NCBI GenBank assembly: GCA_033819885.1
Contig: JAQYUZ010000043.1
Span: forward strand, 1 to 64,000
Length of the DNA stretch: 64,000 bases
Source of the DNA: Microbotryomycetes sp. JL201
Taxonomy: Eukaryota; Basidiomycota; Microbotryomycetes
Direction of reading: 5' to 3'
Part shown: one piece after another, positions 21,647 to 43,700 of the stretch
Layout of the letters: every line of letters starts with the position of its first letter
Position numbering within the stretch: the stretch's first letter is position 1
The notes under the pieces: model-generated
What the model was told of the DNA's origin: nothing
Seen by the model: only the letters and a program-made list of their open reading frames with translations
Database searches by the model: none
Position numbers and translations under genes: made by a program

Positions 21647-24387
21647 ATGCCTCTGTTTCCGACGACGTTTGCGTCGCCCGTCGTGTTGCGTGCCGCAGCG
21701 GCGTCGGATGGCACGACCGACGTCAGTGCCGACTCTCCAAAACCGGCCCACAAGGATGATTACAGCATGCGGACACAACGACACTATTCTCAAGCTGAAC
21801 ATGTCGCCGTGACTGGATCGAATGAGGGCGATGCGATGGTGTGGGCTGCGCCACCCGCCGGCTCATCGCCGTCATTGTCCCCCGTGGTGGCCTCGTCAGC
21901 ATCGTCAAGACGCTCGAGCCATCACGACAGGTCAAGCGTAGCAAGTACGAGCAACAGTGGCGCGTCATCATTGGCTGTTTCGCGTCCATCGTCCTACACG
22001 AGCAGCCTCGGCTCAAAGTCGTCTGCGCTCGGCGCGTCCGAGCTCGGCGAAGCTGCGCAGCCACGACGCAAGCACCGAACAACGTCGCCGCTTGTGAACC
22101 AGCTCGCTCGCTGTCCCGACGGCGACCGTGGCGTCGGCCTTGACGACTCGACAAGGCTCGAACCCGCAGCAGCGCGACCCGCCGCACCTCCGCTAGCGCC
22201 CTTAGCGCGTCCTGCTGGCGCGTCGTCGTCATCGTCCTCATCACGAATCGCGCATAAGCAAAATGGACTAAAACCCCATCATCATCCTCCAACAGCAGTC
22301 GCCGCAACCGGTCTCGGCTTTGACATGCGCGGCTCAAACTTTCATTGGTCTCGAGACTTGGTCGAGAGTGAGTTTGGCCGTCATGTAGCTCGAGCCGAGC
22401 CTCAATTGACCGGCGTGACTGTACAGTAGACGACATGGCGCGCGGCGCCAACTTGACCTATTCGTCCGACCTCGGCTCGGGCGTGTCCTCTCAGTCGTCT
22501 TCTCCAAACACATCCCCCGCGGCCCCGGCCGTGCATGACCCGGCAGTTGACGGAATTCGCTCGCAATCTCGCAAGCAACGCGCGCACTTTCTCGAGCATC
22601 AGGTCGAGCACCACGAGCGTTCGCCACACGGCAGCGACCGTTCGCCTACTGTCGACCTCGAACCCGAGCACATTGTGTTTGACGTTCCGGCCACTGTGAC
22701 GAGGACCGCACGCGATCGCAACAACTACAGACGAAGGAACAACGCATCAATGTCGAGTGCAGCTTCTTCCAGCCCTGCTCTCTCGGCATCACCTGCGACT
22801 GTCCATCAGCATCGTCGTCCGTCGGCTACGTCAGTGCGCTCGATGTCAGTCAACGAAGGCAACACATCTCCGGCCCGCCACAGCAAGGTATACTTTCCGC
22901 CACCTCCGACTCACGTTTCGCCGCGACCTGCGCCCGTCTTTTCGTTCCTTCATCGCTCGGCTGAAAAAGACGAAATCAAAGCCCGTCTCGCCGCCAACGG
23001 GCCGTTCCCGTCACGACCAAACAACGCCGATACTGCTCAAAACAGGCAAAACACGCATAGTGCTCCAAACATGACGAAATCTCGATCGGCTTCGTCGTTT
23101 GACAAAGTGCCAGTGTTTCCGAGCTCGCCTCGGGTCGATTCACGTCGACGGTATTCTGCTCTCGAACCCGTCATCACTTGGGACGCGTCCGACGGAGACG
23201 AACTTGATTGGATGATGGAAGCTAGTGCGAGAACGGTTGAGAACCATCCAGCGAGAGCACTGATGGATCACGGTCATACCCATCCGGCGTCGTTCGGTCA
23301 TCTTGATGCTGATGACGATGACCCGAAGGACCACGACGAGCGCGAACGAGACGTCGTCGACGAAGTGCTGGGCAATATCAGAGCAGGCTCGCAAGATCAA
23401 GACGTTGGTACACCGATCGACGTTGCAGAACCGCGATACGGGGTCACGCCAGAGGCGATCGCAGCGCTCGCTCCTGTCGCGCAAGGCGTCGACAAGGACG
23501 TTGCATTGCAACAGTGGGTACTCGATCAGATTGCATCCAATGCTGTTGGCGAGAACTGGAGGAGGATGAGTGCAATTGGCGAAGAAACGGACGAAGAGGA
23601 CGAGGATCGCGAGGCGCGTCCGTCTCGCACCACGTCAAATCCGCGTAACGTCAAAGGATTAACTCTGGGCGCTCCTTCATTGTCTGACGGGTCGGCGAAA
23701 AGAGTAGACGATTCGGCTTTGCCGGTCCAGCCTCCCCACGCACCATCGTCTGCTGGTCTGCAGACGCCTGTCAGTCCCGCATTTGCACTTGGTCTCAACG
23801 CTTCACCCATGACCGTGCCTCGTTCGCCGTCTTCGCGTCCGGCCTCAATCACGTCTCAGTCTTCGGTGCGCTCTCGTGTGAGTGCCAAGCTTACAAACTT
23901 GTTCGGCTCGACACGGTCGCGATCATCAGCATCAGGTCACGACGCTCTGAAACCTCAGGGTATCTCTTCCGACTCGGTGCAACATCTCATGGCTAGTGAA
24001 GAGGAGGTGGAAGAGCTCGTCATGCCGTCGTCGTCATCGTCGACGGACCGAAATGAAAACTCTCATTCCCGAGCTCGGTCATCCTCGTCGTTGCGCTCAC
24101 AATCAAGCTCGCCCGACAATCACCAAGCTCGACAACCTTCAGCAGAGAAACAACAATTTTCAAAATTGCTCGACAAGTTTCAAGCTGAAGAACAAACTCG
24201 AATCAAGACGATCGCGTTTGACAAGTTGAAACAACGTCAAGAAAAATTGGAGAGGAGAAGAGGCAGTTTGGAAAGGGCTGACGAGTTGATGATGCTCGGT
24301 GACGTGTCGACTACGATCAAGAGTCGCTCAAACTCGGTCGTGATGGCGTTTGCCGACCCGGATGTTAAGGAACTTGTTGTTGTTTGA
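21647..24387 (+). CDS. Uncharacterised 893-residue disordered protein with C-terminal coiled coil
   Basis: Two exons, 21647-22367 and 22427-24387, joined by a 59-bp GT-AG intron that keeps frame (donor GTGAGT, acceptor GTACAG). The protein is dominated by Ser, Arg, Pro and Ala. Islands that look ordered are MRGSNFHWSRDLVEIDDMAR across the splice junction, VITWDASDGDELDWMMEA (near residue 510), and VLQQWVLDQIASNAVGENW-like helix near residue 620. A C-terminal Lys/Glu/Arg coiled coil (FSKLLDKFQAEEQTRIKTI and on) precedes a short hydrophobic end. The family is not recognised; it might be a cytoskeletal or signalling scaffold, but nothing in the sequence fixes this. Confidence 0.75.
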
Positions 24388-24967
24388 GCTTGTATATACC
24401 CTACTGCATATTATATATTCATTTCAAGACGGTGAATTCAAGACTGCTGCGGGTGAGCGCCTCACCTTCGCCATTTGTCCCACTAGTCGAGAAACACTCT
24501 TTTCAAGCCTTTCGCTTGGCGGCGACGTCTGGAGCAAAAGAGCAATCGACTGTCAGTGTGCGTTTCTCTGCGCTCGATTCCGTGCAGCGAGAGGCCGGGG
24601 GCGGGCCAGCCTTCGCCAGGGCAACGACGAACCTCGTCAGGCGCAACGCACGACCCGCTGGCACTCGGGCAGCGCTCGAAAGGTCGACGTTTCCCGACAG
24701 CAAGGCACTGCGGCGGTCAAAGCAGGCGTCAGCGAGGTGAGTGAGCCGTTCGATTGGTGGCACAAGCCACTGTTGAACGCCGATGAACGTTATCGAGACT
24801 CTCATTGGCCATGTTTGTCTCGTCGACTGCAATTACGAGAGCTACTCGGCGCCGGTTCACATGTACAAGGCGTCTTGCGCAAGAGCACGGTCCGATCGCG
24901 CGCGTGTGGGGGACGAGACGGGCGGGTTCAGCGCTAACCTGGTCTGTTCCTGTGCATTGCAGCAAAC
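24388..24967. promoter_or_regulatory. Upstream region of the BEACH gene
   Basis: 580 bp between two plus-strand genes. The sequence just before the ATG at 24968 ends in GTGCATTGCAG, a good acceptor, so a leader intron or an extra 5' exon is possible. No further gene seen. Confidence 0.4.
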
Positions 24968-34496
<9,529 letters not shown>

Positions 34497-35101
34497 GCGT
34501 AGACATGACATATGCGTGTTGTTTGTTCGAGAAGACTGTTTGCCAATGTTGTATCACGCAGCAGGCGGTTCTTGGCGCCGCTTCCAAACCTTGTCGACGT
34601 CGCGATGAATTACATATACGGAATGTACAGAAGCCAAGCGTCCAAAAACAGGACAACTTATATCTCGTGTTTACATGCAGCTGAAGGCTCCCCCTGTTTC
34701 GTCTCGTGGTTTCCCGATCACGTGTCTTGGACTTTTTCGGGAAATTCGCAAAGGCGGGACCGCCAACGGCTCAGTCCCTCACTTGATCGACTCGGACGTG
34801 GACGTTTCTCAACAGTCAGAGCGTCAGATCGCACGCTCAGACGTTTCAGGCGACTTACGGCATTCGACAGTGCTGCGGATCGACAAGGCTGGACGGCAAT
34901 TGTGTCTGTCCGCTGGCGACACGGTACAGTGTCAGTCATGCCTGGCTTGACCTGCCATGGACGCTCAGGCGACTGCTGACCGACATATCTTCTCTGTATA
35001 CCTCGCAGCGACACTCCACAGCTCGTCGACATCGCGTGCAAGGACCTGCACGTGCCGTCGGCGTCTCCAACCGGTGGCCGCCTGTCGTCATTTGTGTCTA
35101 G
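34497..35101. other. Gap upstream of the apyrase gene
   Basis: About 600 bp between two plus-strand genes. Open frames are present (34512-34979 and 34675-34950) but I could not relate them to any family. They could be a 5' leader or an unrecognised small gene, and I see no splice signals that join them to the apyrase start. Confidence 0.4.
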
Positions 35102-38019
35102 ATGGTACAACGCTCGTCATTATGGCATCAAGGTCGACAATTCGGCATCGTCGTCGACGCGGGCTCGAGCGGCTCGCGCGTGCAAATATATAGCTGGATC
35201 GACCCAAATGTCGCCAAACAAACATTGAAACAGTCTTCAATGTCAACTGATGTCCTCAGCAGAGTTGAAAAGGGCGTCGAGGACGGAGACGGCTGGCATT
35301 TCAAGGTCGAGCCAGGCGAGTCCAACAGCGCTTCGCATGCGCGTTGTCCTGTACACAAACTGACAACGGCGACAATTCAGGAATATCTACATTCGGCTCT
35401 GACCCGGATGGCGTCAGAGAGTACTTGCGTCCGCTGCTGGACTTTGCCAAAGACGTAATTCCATCAGACCAGCACGCCTCTACGCCCATCTACCTGCTCG
35501 CAACGGCGGGCATGCGTCTTTTGCCTCCAGATCAACAACAGGCTGTCCTTTCGGCGACGTGCCAGTTCATTCGAACATCCTACTCGTTCTCGCTCCCCGA
35601 CTGCGACTCAAACATCCGTATCATCTCGGGCGAGGAGGAAGGCTTGTACGGCTGGATCGCAGTCAATTACCTCATGGACGGCTTTGACAGGCACGAGCAA
35701 ATCTCTGGCGAAAAGGGAAGCTCGACGTACGGCTTCCTCGACATGGGTGGCGCGTCGACTCAGATCGCGTTTGAACCGTCTGCGAAAGAACAGGTTGCGC
35801 ACGCGGACAACCTCACTGAAGTCAAGCTGAGGCTGTTGAGCGGTAGAGATGTCACGCATCCAGTATTCGTGACAACTTGGCTCGGGTTCGGAACAAATCA
35901 GGCCAGAGATCGTTACATCGACAAGCGCGTCGCCGACTTTGTATCATCTGCCGACCCCACACTCCTGCCGCTAGACTCTGACAAGCTAGGATCTGAGCGA
36001 CCTGTCACTGTCATTGCGGACCCCTGCCTCCCTCGCGACCTCATGCTGTCATCGGGAGACAAGCATCCTGGATACATGCTCAAAGGCTCAGGCGACTTCA
36101 AAGAATGCGTTCGACAAACAGGTCCTCTGCTCAACAAGCAAGTCGAGTGCCTTGACGACCCATGCTTGTTCAATGGCGTGCACGTGCCACCAATCGATTT
36201 CCAAGTCAACCACTTCATTGGCATTTCAGAGTATTGGTATTCGACTCAGGACGTGTGGTCGTCGAACGGGGGCGTTTACGATTTTGTCGAATTTGAGAAA
36301 AATGCGATCGATTATTGCTCGAGATCGTGGGACGAGATTTTGGACGATCATCGCTTGGGAACAAAGTGGCGTCCGTCCGTCGAAGTCTCTCGGCTCGAAA
36401 CACAATGTTTCAAAGCGGCCTGGATCGTCAATATCTTGCATGAAGGTATCGGCATTCCAAGGATCATTGACAGGGGCGGTCAGGGTGACGGCAAGAACGT
36501 GACGGACAAGGCGATCCAAAAGGGATTGGACAAAGGTCTCGTGCAAGCGCAGCCGAGCTTTCAGAGCTTGAACGAGGTCGGCGATGTCGCTATCAGCTGG
36601 ACGCTTGGCAAGATGGTGCTTGAAGTTTCGAAAGGGACGACGGCGATTGGCGATGCCCCGGTCCACCCGGACAAGCTGAGCGATTCGCGAGGGCGGTGGC
36701 GGGGACACATTCCTTCTTGGAACGGCGACTTTCGGTCTGGCATCGCGTCAATCAAAAACACTGACCCTGTCCCAGTGATTGCACTTGTTCTGCTTGGCGT
36801 GCTCGCGTACCTGTTTTGCCTGTCGAGCTCGGCCGCTAGACGGCGGCAGAGCGTATTCGGGACCGTCATTTTTGGCGGTAATAACCGCAGCAAGCGCGAC
36901 TTTTTGCCTCTATCGCAAGACGATGGCGCAAGCAGTGGCAGCGAGTCTGGCAGCAGCAGCATTGGGGGTCGCGGACGACGGAAATCCAGCTCGTCGTATG
37001 CCGCGCATCTCCTTGCGTCTTTGCGCTTGGGCGCTTTGCGTTTGACCTCAGCGATGCGCGGTTTTGCAGGTCGAAGGCGGAGAATGAGCGACACAATGCT
37101 GCCTACGAGCAGAGCAGGTGGCGGCGCCATGTCGTTGGATCCTGTCAGGCCTCGGCCACTTCATCCGTCAAAATCGGCACCATTCCTCCGTGCCATGGTT
37201 AGCGTGCCGCATAGCTATCCAAACAACAATGTGCCTCACTGGAATGATGCGCCGAATGTGTCGGAGCGAGAACGATCGGCTGGTGCACCTTCGCTCCTTC
37301 CTCGATCGCATTCGGCTACATATTTGGGACAGCAGCCGTCGACGTCAATGCATTCTGCTCCGCCGACAAGAGCCGTTTCGCCTCCTTCCCTGCCTCACTC
37401 GTCGTCAGTGCCTTCCTTTTCGTCGAGTACGACGCATCAACAGCCGCCTCCTCCGATGCACGTCATTCCGCCTAGTCCAAGTCCAACGAGCTCTCCCAGC
37501 ACAGGCAGTGGTATGGCAAGACCAAACTCTCGGCCAACGACACCGACCTCTCGATCAGGATTGACGAAACTCACTCCTCGGACTCGTGTATCATCGGCAG
37601 AAGACAACTTGCCCGCTGTCATTTCTTCCTCTTCCAGTTCAAATGCAACAAATTTGCCAAGCTCTGTAGCTTCAAGTCCAGTCAAGCCTTTTGCGCATTC
37701 ATCTTTGTACGGTCTCGGAGGAGGAGCAGTACCGACCACGTCGAGCGGACAATCGACTCCGACTCTGACGTCGGCTCACACTCACTCAAACTTTCCATTG
37801 TCGACTGCCATTTGGGAGTCTATGCAATCTTCTTCGTCTTCGTCGACGGACAATTTGGTTCCAGTCACTTCGACGCCTCCGCCTGGTGGAGTTTTGGACA
37901 GGGTCGCTAACGGATTGAGAGCTTCGACGACGAGCAGGAACGGTAGTCGAACAGATCTGGTTAGTCTGGCTAGAAGAAGTACAGGTAATTTGGCCAACGT
38001 TGGAGCGGATGAAGATTGA
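35102..38019 (+). CDS. YND1: GDA1/CD39 family nucleoside diphosphatase (Golgi apyrase, Ynd1 type)
   Basis: Apyrases hydrolyse the NDP left after glycosyl transfer in the Golgi lumen. Two exons (35102-35315, 35381-38019) make 951 codons. The apyrase conserved regions are present: ACR1 VVDAGSSGSRVQIY, ACR2 LLATAGMR, ACR3 SGEEEGLYGWIAVNYL and ACR4 LDMGGASTQIAFEP. There is no N-terminal signal peptide. A single membrane segment (PVPVIALVLLGVLAYLFCL) lies near residue 540, as in Ynd1, which is anchored at its C-terminal side. A Ser/Pro-rich cytosolic tail of about 390 residues follows. The only intron uses a GC donor (GCGAGT at 35316); splicing there restores the normal VEPGISTFG segment. Confidence 0.92.
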
Positions 38020-38135
38020 GTGGGAGTGGCAAACTGTTGTCGTTTTTTTCAAGTCATCTCCTAGTCTTGGTCAAGCGAACTTGTTGTATTAGTGAATGGT
38101 CGTTGCTTGATATTGTCAACATGAAGAGAGGCTGT
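38020..38135. terminator. Short convergent 3' region
   Basis: Only 116 bp separate the stop codons of the apyrase gene (plus) and the GCP-like gene (minus), so the two 3' UTRs must nearly touch or overlap. A T-run at 38043-38049 and an AT-rich stretch near 38085-38115 are possible 3'-end signals. Confidence 0.4.
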
Positions 38136-40334
38136 TCAGAAACGTACGAGGCCGTGCAGTACTTGGAACAACGGTGAACTCTTGCCTCTGTCCTTGACCG
38201 TCTCTACAACTTTTCGCACCAAGTCATCCACCTGTATCGCTTCAAATACCTGGCACTGCCGTCGATGTCTATCGTCCACCATCTGATGGGACAGAGATTG
38301 CTTGCTCAAGATTGTCACTTGTTCGACAAATTGCCTCAACACTCGATGCATCATACGATGATCTTTGTCATCATCGACCGACAGAAAAAATCCTCTTCGG
38401 AGCACGTCAATATGTCTTTGAAACGTGTTGCGCAAGGATACGTAATTGTACTTGTCCGCAAGTCGTTCTGATGCCCTTTTGTCGTTTTGATCAACAGCCG
38501 ACTCGTCAATGTCCGAGTCTGACCACAAAGACAAGTCTGTCAAATCATCAACGTCCTCGTCATTCGACTCGTATTCGTTGTCGTTTCGAGATTGTCCAGC
38601 GCTACTCGAGTCGTCGCTCATCGTGCTGCCTTTTGTCATCGTCGTCGTCGTTCTCAATCCGTCAAGCAAGTTGACAGACTCTTGAACGACTTGACTAAAA
38701 TACGTCACCAATGATTGAACAAGTTGGAGTACCTTGATCACGTCAACTTGATTCCTTGTCGTTTTCGTCCTTGACTCGACCTTCTTGACAGACCTTTTTT
38801 GGTACGCTTGAACTCGATAAACATATTCAAGACAGGTCGCAAACGCCAACACCGTCTGAAAACATTGCTTGTACACTTGTATGGCGTCATTCGTCAACAA
38901 GATTGACATTGCCGACAAAGGTTTCGCTTCCAGAACCAAACGCGAACCGAAAATGACGCTCGAGTACTGATCTACATCCTCTGTTTCTTCGAGAGAAGGC
39001 AAGGTTTTACCAGAACCGTCGAAAGACAAGTTGAACGTCGTTGAAGACCGATTTGAACTCGTCGTGGCGGCTGCCGCCGCCGGGTTGGACAAGATCCACT
39101 TGTCCAAAGCTTGTTGAACCAGCTCGTTTGTTACTGGTATGCCTCGTTTCGTCGTCTTGTCATGAACATCCAATAAATGGGATACGAGACCGAGCCGAGG
39201 GTTGCAAGTTGACGAGAGACAAACATGGAAAACAAGGTCGAGAGAAGAGCAAACTTGTCGACGAGGCAAATATAGATCTACAATCTCGGTTTCGAGTAGG
39301 GCTAGGTCGTGTTCGCAATCAAGTACAGTTAGGAGCCTACCCAGCTTGAGCGTCGGAAGGTTTTCAAACTCACTAATTACTTTGCGCAGCATTTGTCGAA
39401 AATTAGGGTCCAGCGGGCCTGAGCAGTTTAAAGTTGCACGGATCAAACGATTCTGTAGGTCTTGTCGTGGAGGAACGGGCTGAGATGGTTCGGCGGCTGG
39501 CGACTTGTGGGAACGCGCTCTATGCGAGTGAGGAACACTGTGAAGGATGGACAGAGCGTGGCATATACTGATGAGCATATGCCGATTGTCCTCATTCGGA
39601 TCTATCGGCGGCGGAACTGCGAGTGGATGCGGACGATACTCGATCGTCGAGCGGTCGTCGGTCCGGACTCGCTCGAACAAGGGGTCACGTTTGTCCAGTT
39701 GTTGCCACACGACGAACGTTTGGAACGTCGACATCCACAAGTTGTCGAGTTCTTGCTCGTAGGCTTTGGCGCATCGTGCCAAGTCTGCCTCTGGAATGAT
39801 CAGTGGCGCAAGATCGAGTACATGAGCCAGAGCGTGGCCAGAGTGAACAGAGCCTGCTCATGTGGAGTGGACAATGAAACAATGTCAAACGACGCGTCAT
39901 TCCACTGTGATACGTCGCTACTTGCCCGAGTAGTCATCAACAAACTTTTGCGCGGTCGTGAGCAAACGACGGCACTGCTCGAGCGTGTCTGCGTCGGCGG
40001 AGTCTGCCGATGATCTTGCATTGAATGATTCGAGCGTGACCAGGTTTGCATACCTGTCGAGGCACGTGCGTTTCACGACGCTGTGCATGCACGATTCGGC
40101 TGCCGTGGCGTCTGGCGAGTGCACTGTCGTCTGTCGTGCGAGCTGAGCGTACTGTCGCCCCATCGCGCGTGCCTGTTGCCATTGTTGCCCTTGCAAGTCT
40201 GCATGTGACGCGTCGAGCAAGGCGAGCAGCGTCTCGCGCGAGAGCTGTCGTTCGGGGGACACTGCCATGAGCGAGCCGTTGCAAGACGGGGTGGATGATG
40301 ATTCACTCACAAGATCGCGCGTACGTGCTGCCAT
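38136..40334 (-). CDS. Gamma-tubulin complex component (GCP/Spc97-Spc98 family-like)
   Basis: GCP proteins hold gamma-tubulin at microtubule organising centres. Two exons, 40334-39926 and 39853-38136, join in phase to 709 codons including the stop. The 71-bp intron has a GC donor (GCAAGT). The assignment rests on the C-terminal half. There PLSAMSILLTNDAIQVYKQC matches the GCP pattern of PLSLxLTxxxxxxYxxxF, followed by LAFATCLEYVYRVQ. Later comes NYVSLRNTFQRHIDVLRRGF, equivalent to the GCP repeat with a conserved histidine and bundle of helices. Between them lies an acidic insertion. The N-terminal half is divergent. It is closer in style to GCP4-6 than to Spc97/Spc98. An alternative ATG is at 40412. 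The family call is moderately sure; the subtype is not. Confidence 0.6.
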
Positions 40335-40761
40335 GGGTGGTCGGCTCGGGTGGATGAGCGTGTCAAAGTTGGCGCTCAGGCCCCTCGAGCTCGGTAATTC
40401 CCACTTGTTCATTTGGACAAAGCTGAAAGGATATTGAGAAATGGATGACAAGTTGCTTGTATGTCTTTGTGCAACATGTTTCGGCCCTTGGCGCATGTGA
40501 TGGCATGTCGGCGTGGCGTGCGTTTTTTTGAGCGTCGCTTTCTCTGCGCGTTGCGAGCTGCACGACCCCCCGACCAGCGCACCCAGGCGCCTCCTGTTGG
40601 TCACTGCACTCGTTTGCTTCTGGTGCGCCGACCAGTGCTCGTGTGCGTGTGCACGGCGTGCGTTCAGCTCGTGCCCTCAAACACAAAAACCCAGCTCGGG
40701 CGACACACAAGACCCGTCTATTGTACTACCACGTTCAAACTCGTAGCTTTCTTCCGCCAAC
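40335..40761. promoter_or_regulatory. Divergent promoter of GCP-like gene and RPA190
   Basis: 427 bp between divergent start codons. It contains a GTG/TGC-rich low-complexity segment (about 40636-40670). No gene seen; long open frames crossing it are antisense shadows. Confidence 0.45.
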
Positions 40762-43700
40762 ATGAACATCTCCTCACCCGTGGCCAGTCAGATCACGAGC
40801 GTGTCGTTTTCGTACCTGACGAGCGACGACATCAAGCGAGTGTCTGTCAAGCAGGTCGTCAACCCCGTCATGTTCGACAACCTCAATCAGCCTACACTCG
40901 GAGGCATGTACGACCCCGCGTTCGGTCCGCTCGACAAGGACGGCATGTCAGTCCTCGTTCCACTTTTTTTGTCTTTGCGGCCCGAGCTCATCCACCCTTT
41001 CTTTTTCTCTTGCGTCAGCTGCATCACTTGCGGCCAATTGTCATACGACTGTCCAGGGCACTTTGGTCACATCAGTCTGCCGGCACCCGTCTTTCACCCG
41101 CTATACATGACGCAGGCTTTCCAGCTCCTCAGGGGCACGTGCACCTATTGCCACCACTTTTTGACCACAAAACCCCAGGTATGGAATCTCTTCACCTTTA
41201 TATCGATTCAAATTACCAAACTCTACGCTGTCGACACTTTGCAGATCACAAAGACGGTCGCAAAACTTGCCCTGCTCGAACACGGTCTCGTCACGGAAGC
41301 CGAAAGGATCGAGGAGCTGCATCTTCGTGCAGCCTCGACGTCGGCAGCAGCAAACGCAGGCGACTCGCCAGCCAAGAAAAAAGGCAGAAAGCAAGCCATG
41401 GCAGCCGATGGCACTTTGTCAGACCAAGACCAAGGCGAATCGACAGAAGAGCCGGGCGAGACGGAGCGAGAGTTTGCGGACAGAGTGCACAAACTTGTCA
41501 CAGCATTCTTATCGAGACACCCAGAATCGACGAGGGACGACTACAAAAAGAGCGCCAACGTGTACGACAAGCGTCGCAAAGTCATTCACGAGTTTCTCAA
41601 GAGCTTGAACAAGAAGAGGTGCACGCACTGCGGCGCGTGAGTCTTTCGTCTTGCTGAACGCTGGCAAAATGGGACGTACAATTTGCTGACTGTTCCTCGC
41701 CAGGTACGCTCACCGCCTGCGCAAGGAAGGTCACACAAAACTCGTCGAGTACTCGCTCGTGCCAAAGCAGCAAGCGATGCACAGAACGTCCAACATCAAA
41801 CGCAAGAGTATCGAGACTCTCACCTCGCTCGCCCAACGAGCAATTGGCGAACACGAATCCGGTAGCAACGGTGTCGTTTTGGCCAACGGCGACGAATCGG
41901 ATGTCGATGGTAACGATGACGACGACGTTGAGATGAATGGCGCCAGCGACAATGAGGACGAGGACAGGGGCGGAATGGATGTTGACGACGACGACGACGC
42001 TACCGAAGCGCTTGCCAATGAAAAGGAAATCGGCGGTCGCAAGGAACGCCAGCGCGAGCGCATCATCACTCCGGGCGAAGTGCAGTCCCACCTGCGTCTC
42101 TTGTTCAAGAATGAGCGCGAGGTGTGCGATAAGCTGTACGCGCCACATGGACCTTTGGCTACGCGATATCCAATTGCGTCGTCGTCCAAGGCTCAAGTGC
42201 ACGCGTCGCCTGATATTTTCTTCATGGACGTCGTGTCGGTTCCGCCTTCTCGGTTCCGGCCAGCAGCCACGATGGGCGACCAAGTCTTTGAAAATCCTCA
42301 AAACAGTTTGCTCAACGCAATTCTCAGACAAACGATCACTGTCCGAGATGCCAATGAAGCATGGCAGCAGGCAAAGGGCAACCCTCAAGCCGGTCAGCTT
42401 GACGCGAGCGGCAAACCCATCGCGGACCCTGTGCGACTGTACACTCAATTGCTCGAGAGTCTGATCAACCTTCAAGTGACGGTCAACTCGATGATGGACT
42501 CGACAAAGAACCCAATGCCGCTTCGCCAAGGAAAGCTGCCGCCGCAGGGCGTCAAGCAAATGCTTGAAAAGAAAGAGGGACTGTTTCGCCAGAACATGAT
42601 GGGCAAGCGCGTCAATTATGCCGCTCGGTCAGTCATCTCGCCCGACGTCAATATCGAAACCAACGAGATTGGCGTGCCGCCCGTGTTTGCTCGCAAATTG
42701 ACGTTCCCGGAGCCTGTGACGGCGCACAACGTTCAATTGCTGAGGCAACTCGTCATCAACGGACCTCACGTGCACCCTGGTGCCAGCTTTATCCAGGATG
42801 AAAACGGCCAGCTGTTGTCTTTGGTAAGCGATCGCGCTCGTCCAAGTGATGCAGATCTCCCGAGTTATTGACAAGGACGTGTCTCGCTTGCAGGATCGTA
42901 TGTCAGAGGAAGAGCGCACGGCACAGGCCAACAAGCTGCTCGCACCCGAATCGCGCGCGACCTCGCGACCTGACCGGCCAGACGTTGGCATTCCACCAAC
43001 CCGGACGCCTCAGATCAACCGCAAGGTGTACCGTCACCTGCAAGACGGCGACATTGTCATTCTCAATCGACAGCCGACATTGCACAAACCCTCGATGATG
43101 TGTCATCGCGTCAAAGTCCTAAAGGGCGAAAAGACTATTCGGATGCACTACGCCAATTGCAATTCTTACAACGCCGATTTCGACGGAGATGAGATGAATA
43201 TGCATTTCCCCCAAAGTTTGATCGCTCAGGCTGAAGCTCGAATGATTGCAAACACCGACAATCAGTACCTCGTACCAACGTCTGGCAACCCTCTGCGAGG
43301 ATTGATTCAAGATCACGTTGTTGCTGGTGTCTGGTTGACCAACAAGGATACCTGGTTCACGAGGGAGCAGTACCAACAGCTCATTTATGGCGCGTTGAGA
43401 ACAGAAGACAACTACTCGGGTGAAGGCATGATCAAGACGGTGCCGCCGGCAATCAGGAAGCCCATGCCCATGTGGTCAGGCAAACAAGTTGTGAGTCCTG
43501 GTAGTGATGGGCTGTGCCAGCAGAGTGCTTACAGGAGGATCCTGTCAAGGTGTCGACATTGCTCAAAAACATTACACCGGCCAACGCATCAGGTCTCAGC
43601 TTTTCATGCAAGGCCAAAGTGCCAGGCTCGGCGTGGGGCGTCCATACCTCTGAGGAAGTTGTTCTCGTCGACGAAGGAGACATGCTCACCGGCATCCTCG

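Noticed and set aside
34512-34979. Open frame between the BEACH gene and the apyrase gene
   Set aside because: Considered as an extra apyrase exon or small gene; no family residues and no in-phase splice to 35102, and the apyrase start already fits Ynd1-type proteins that lack a signal peptide.
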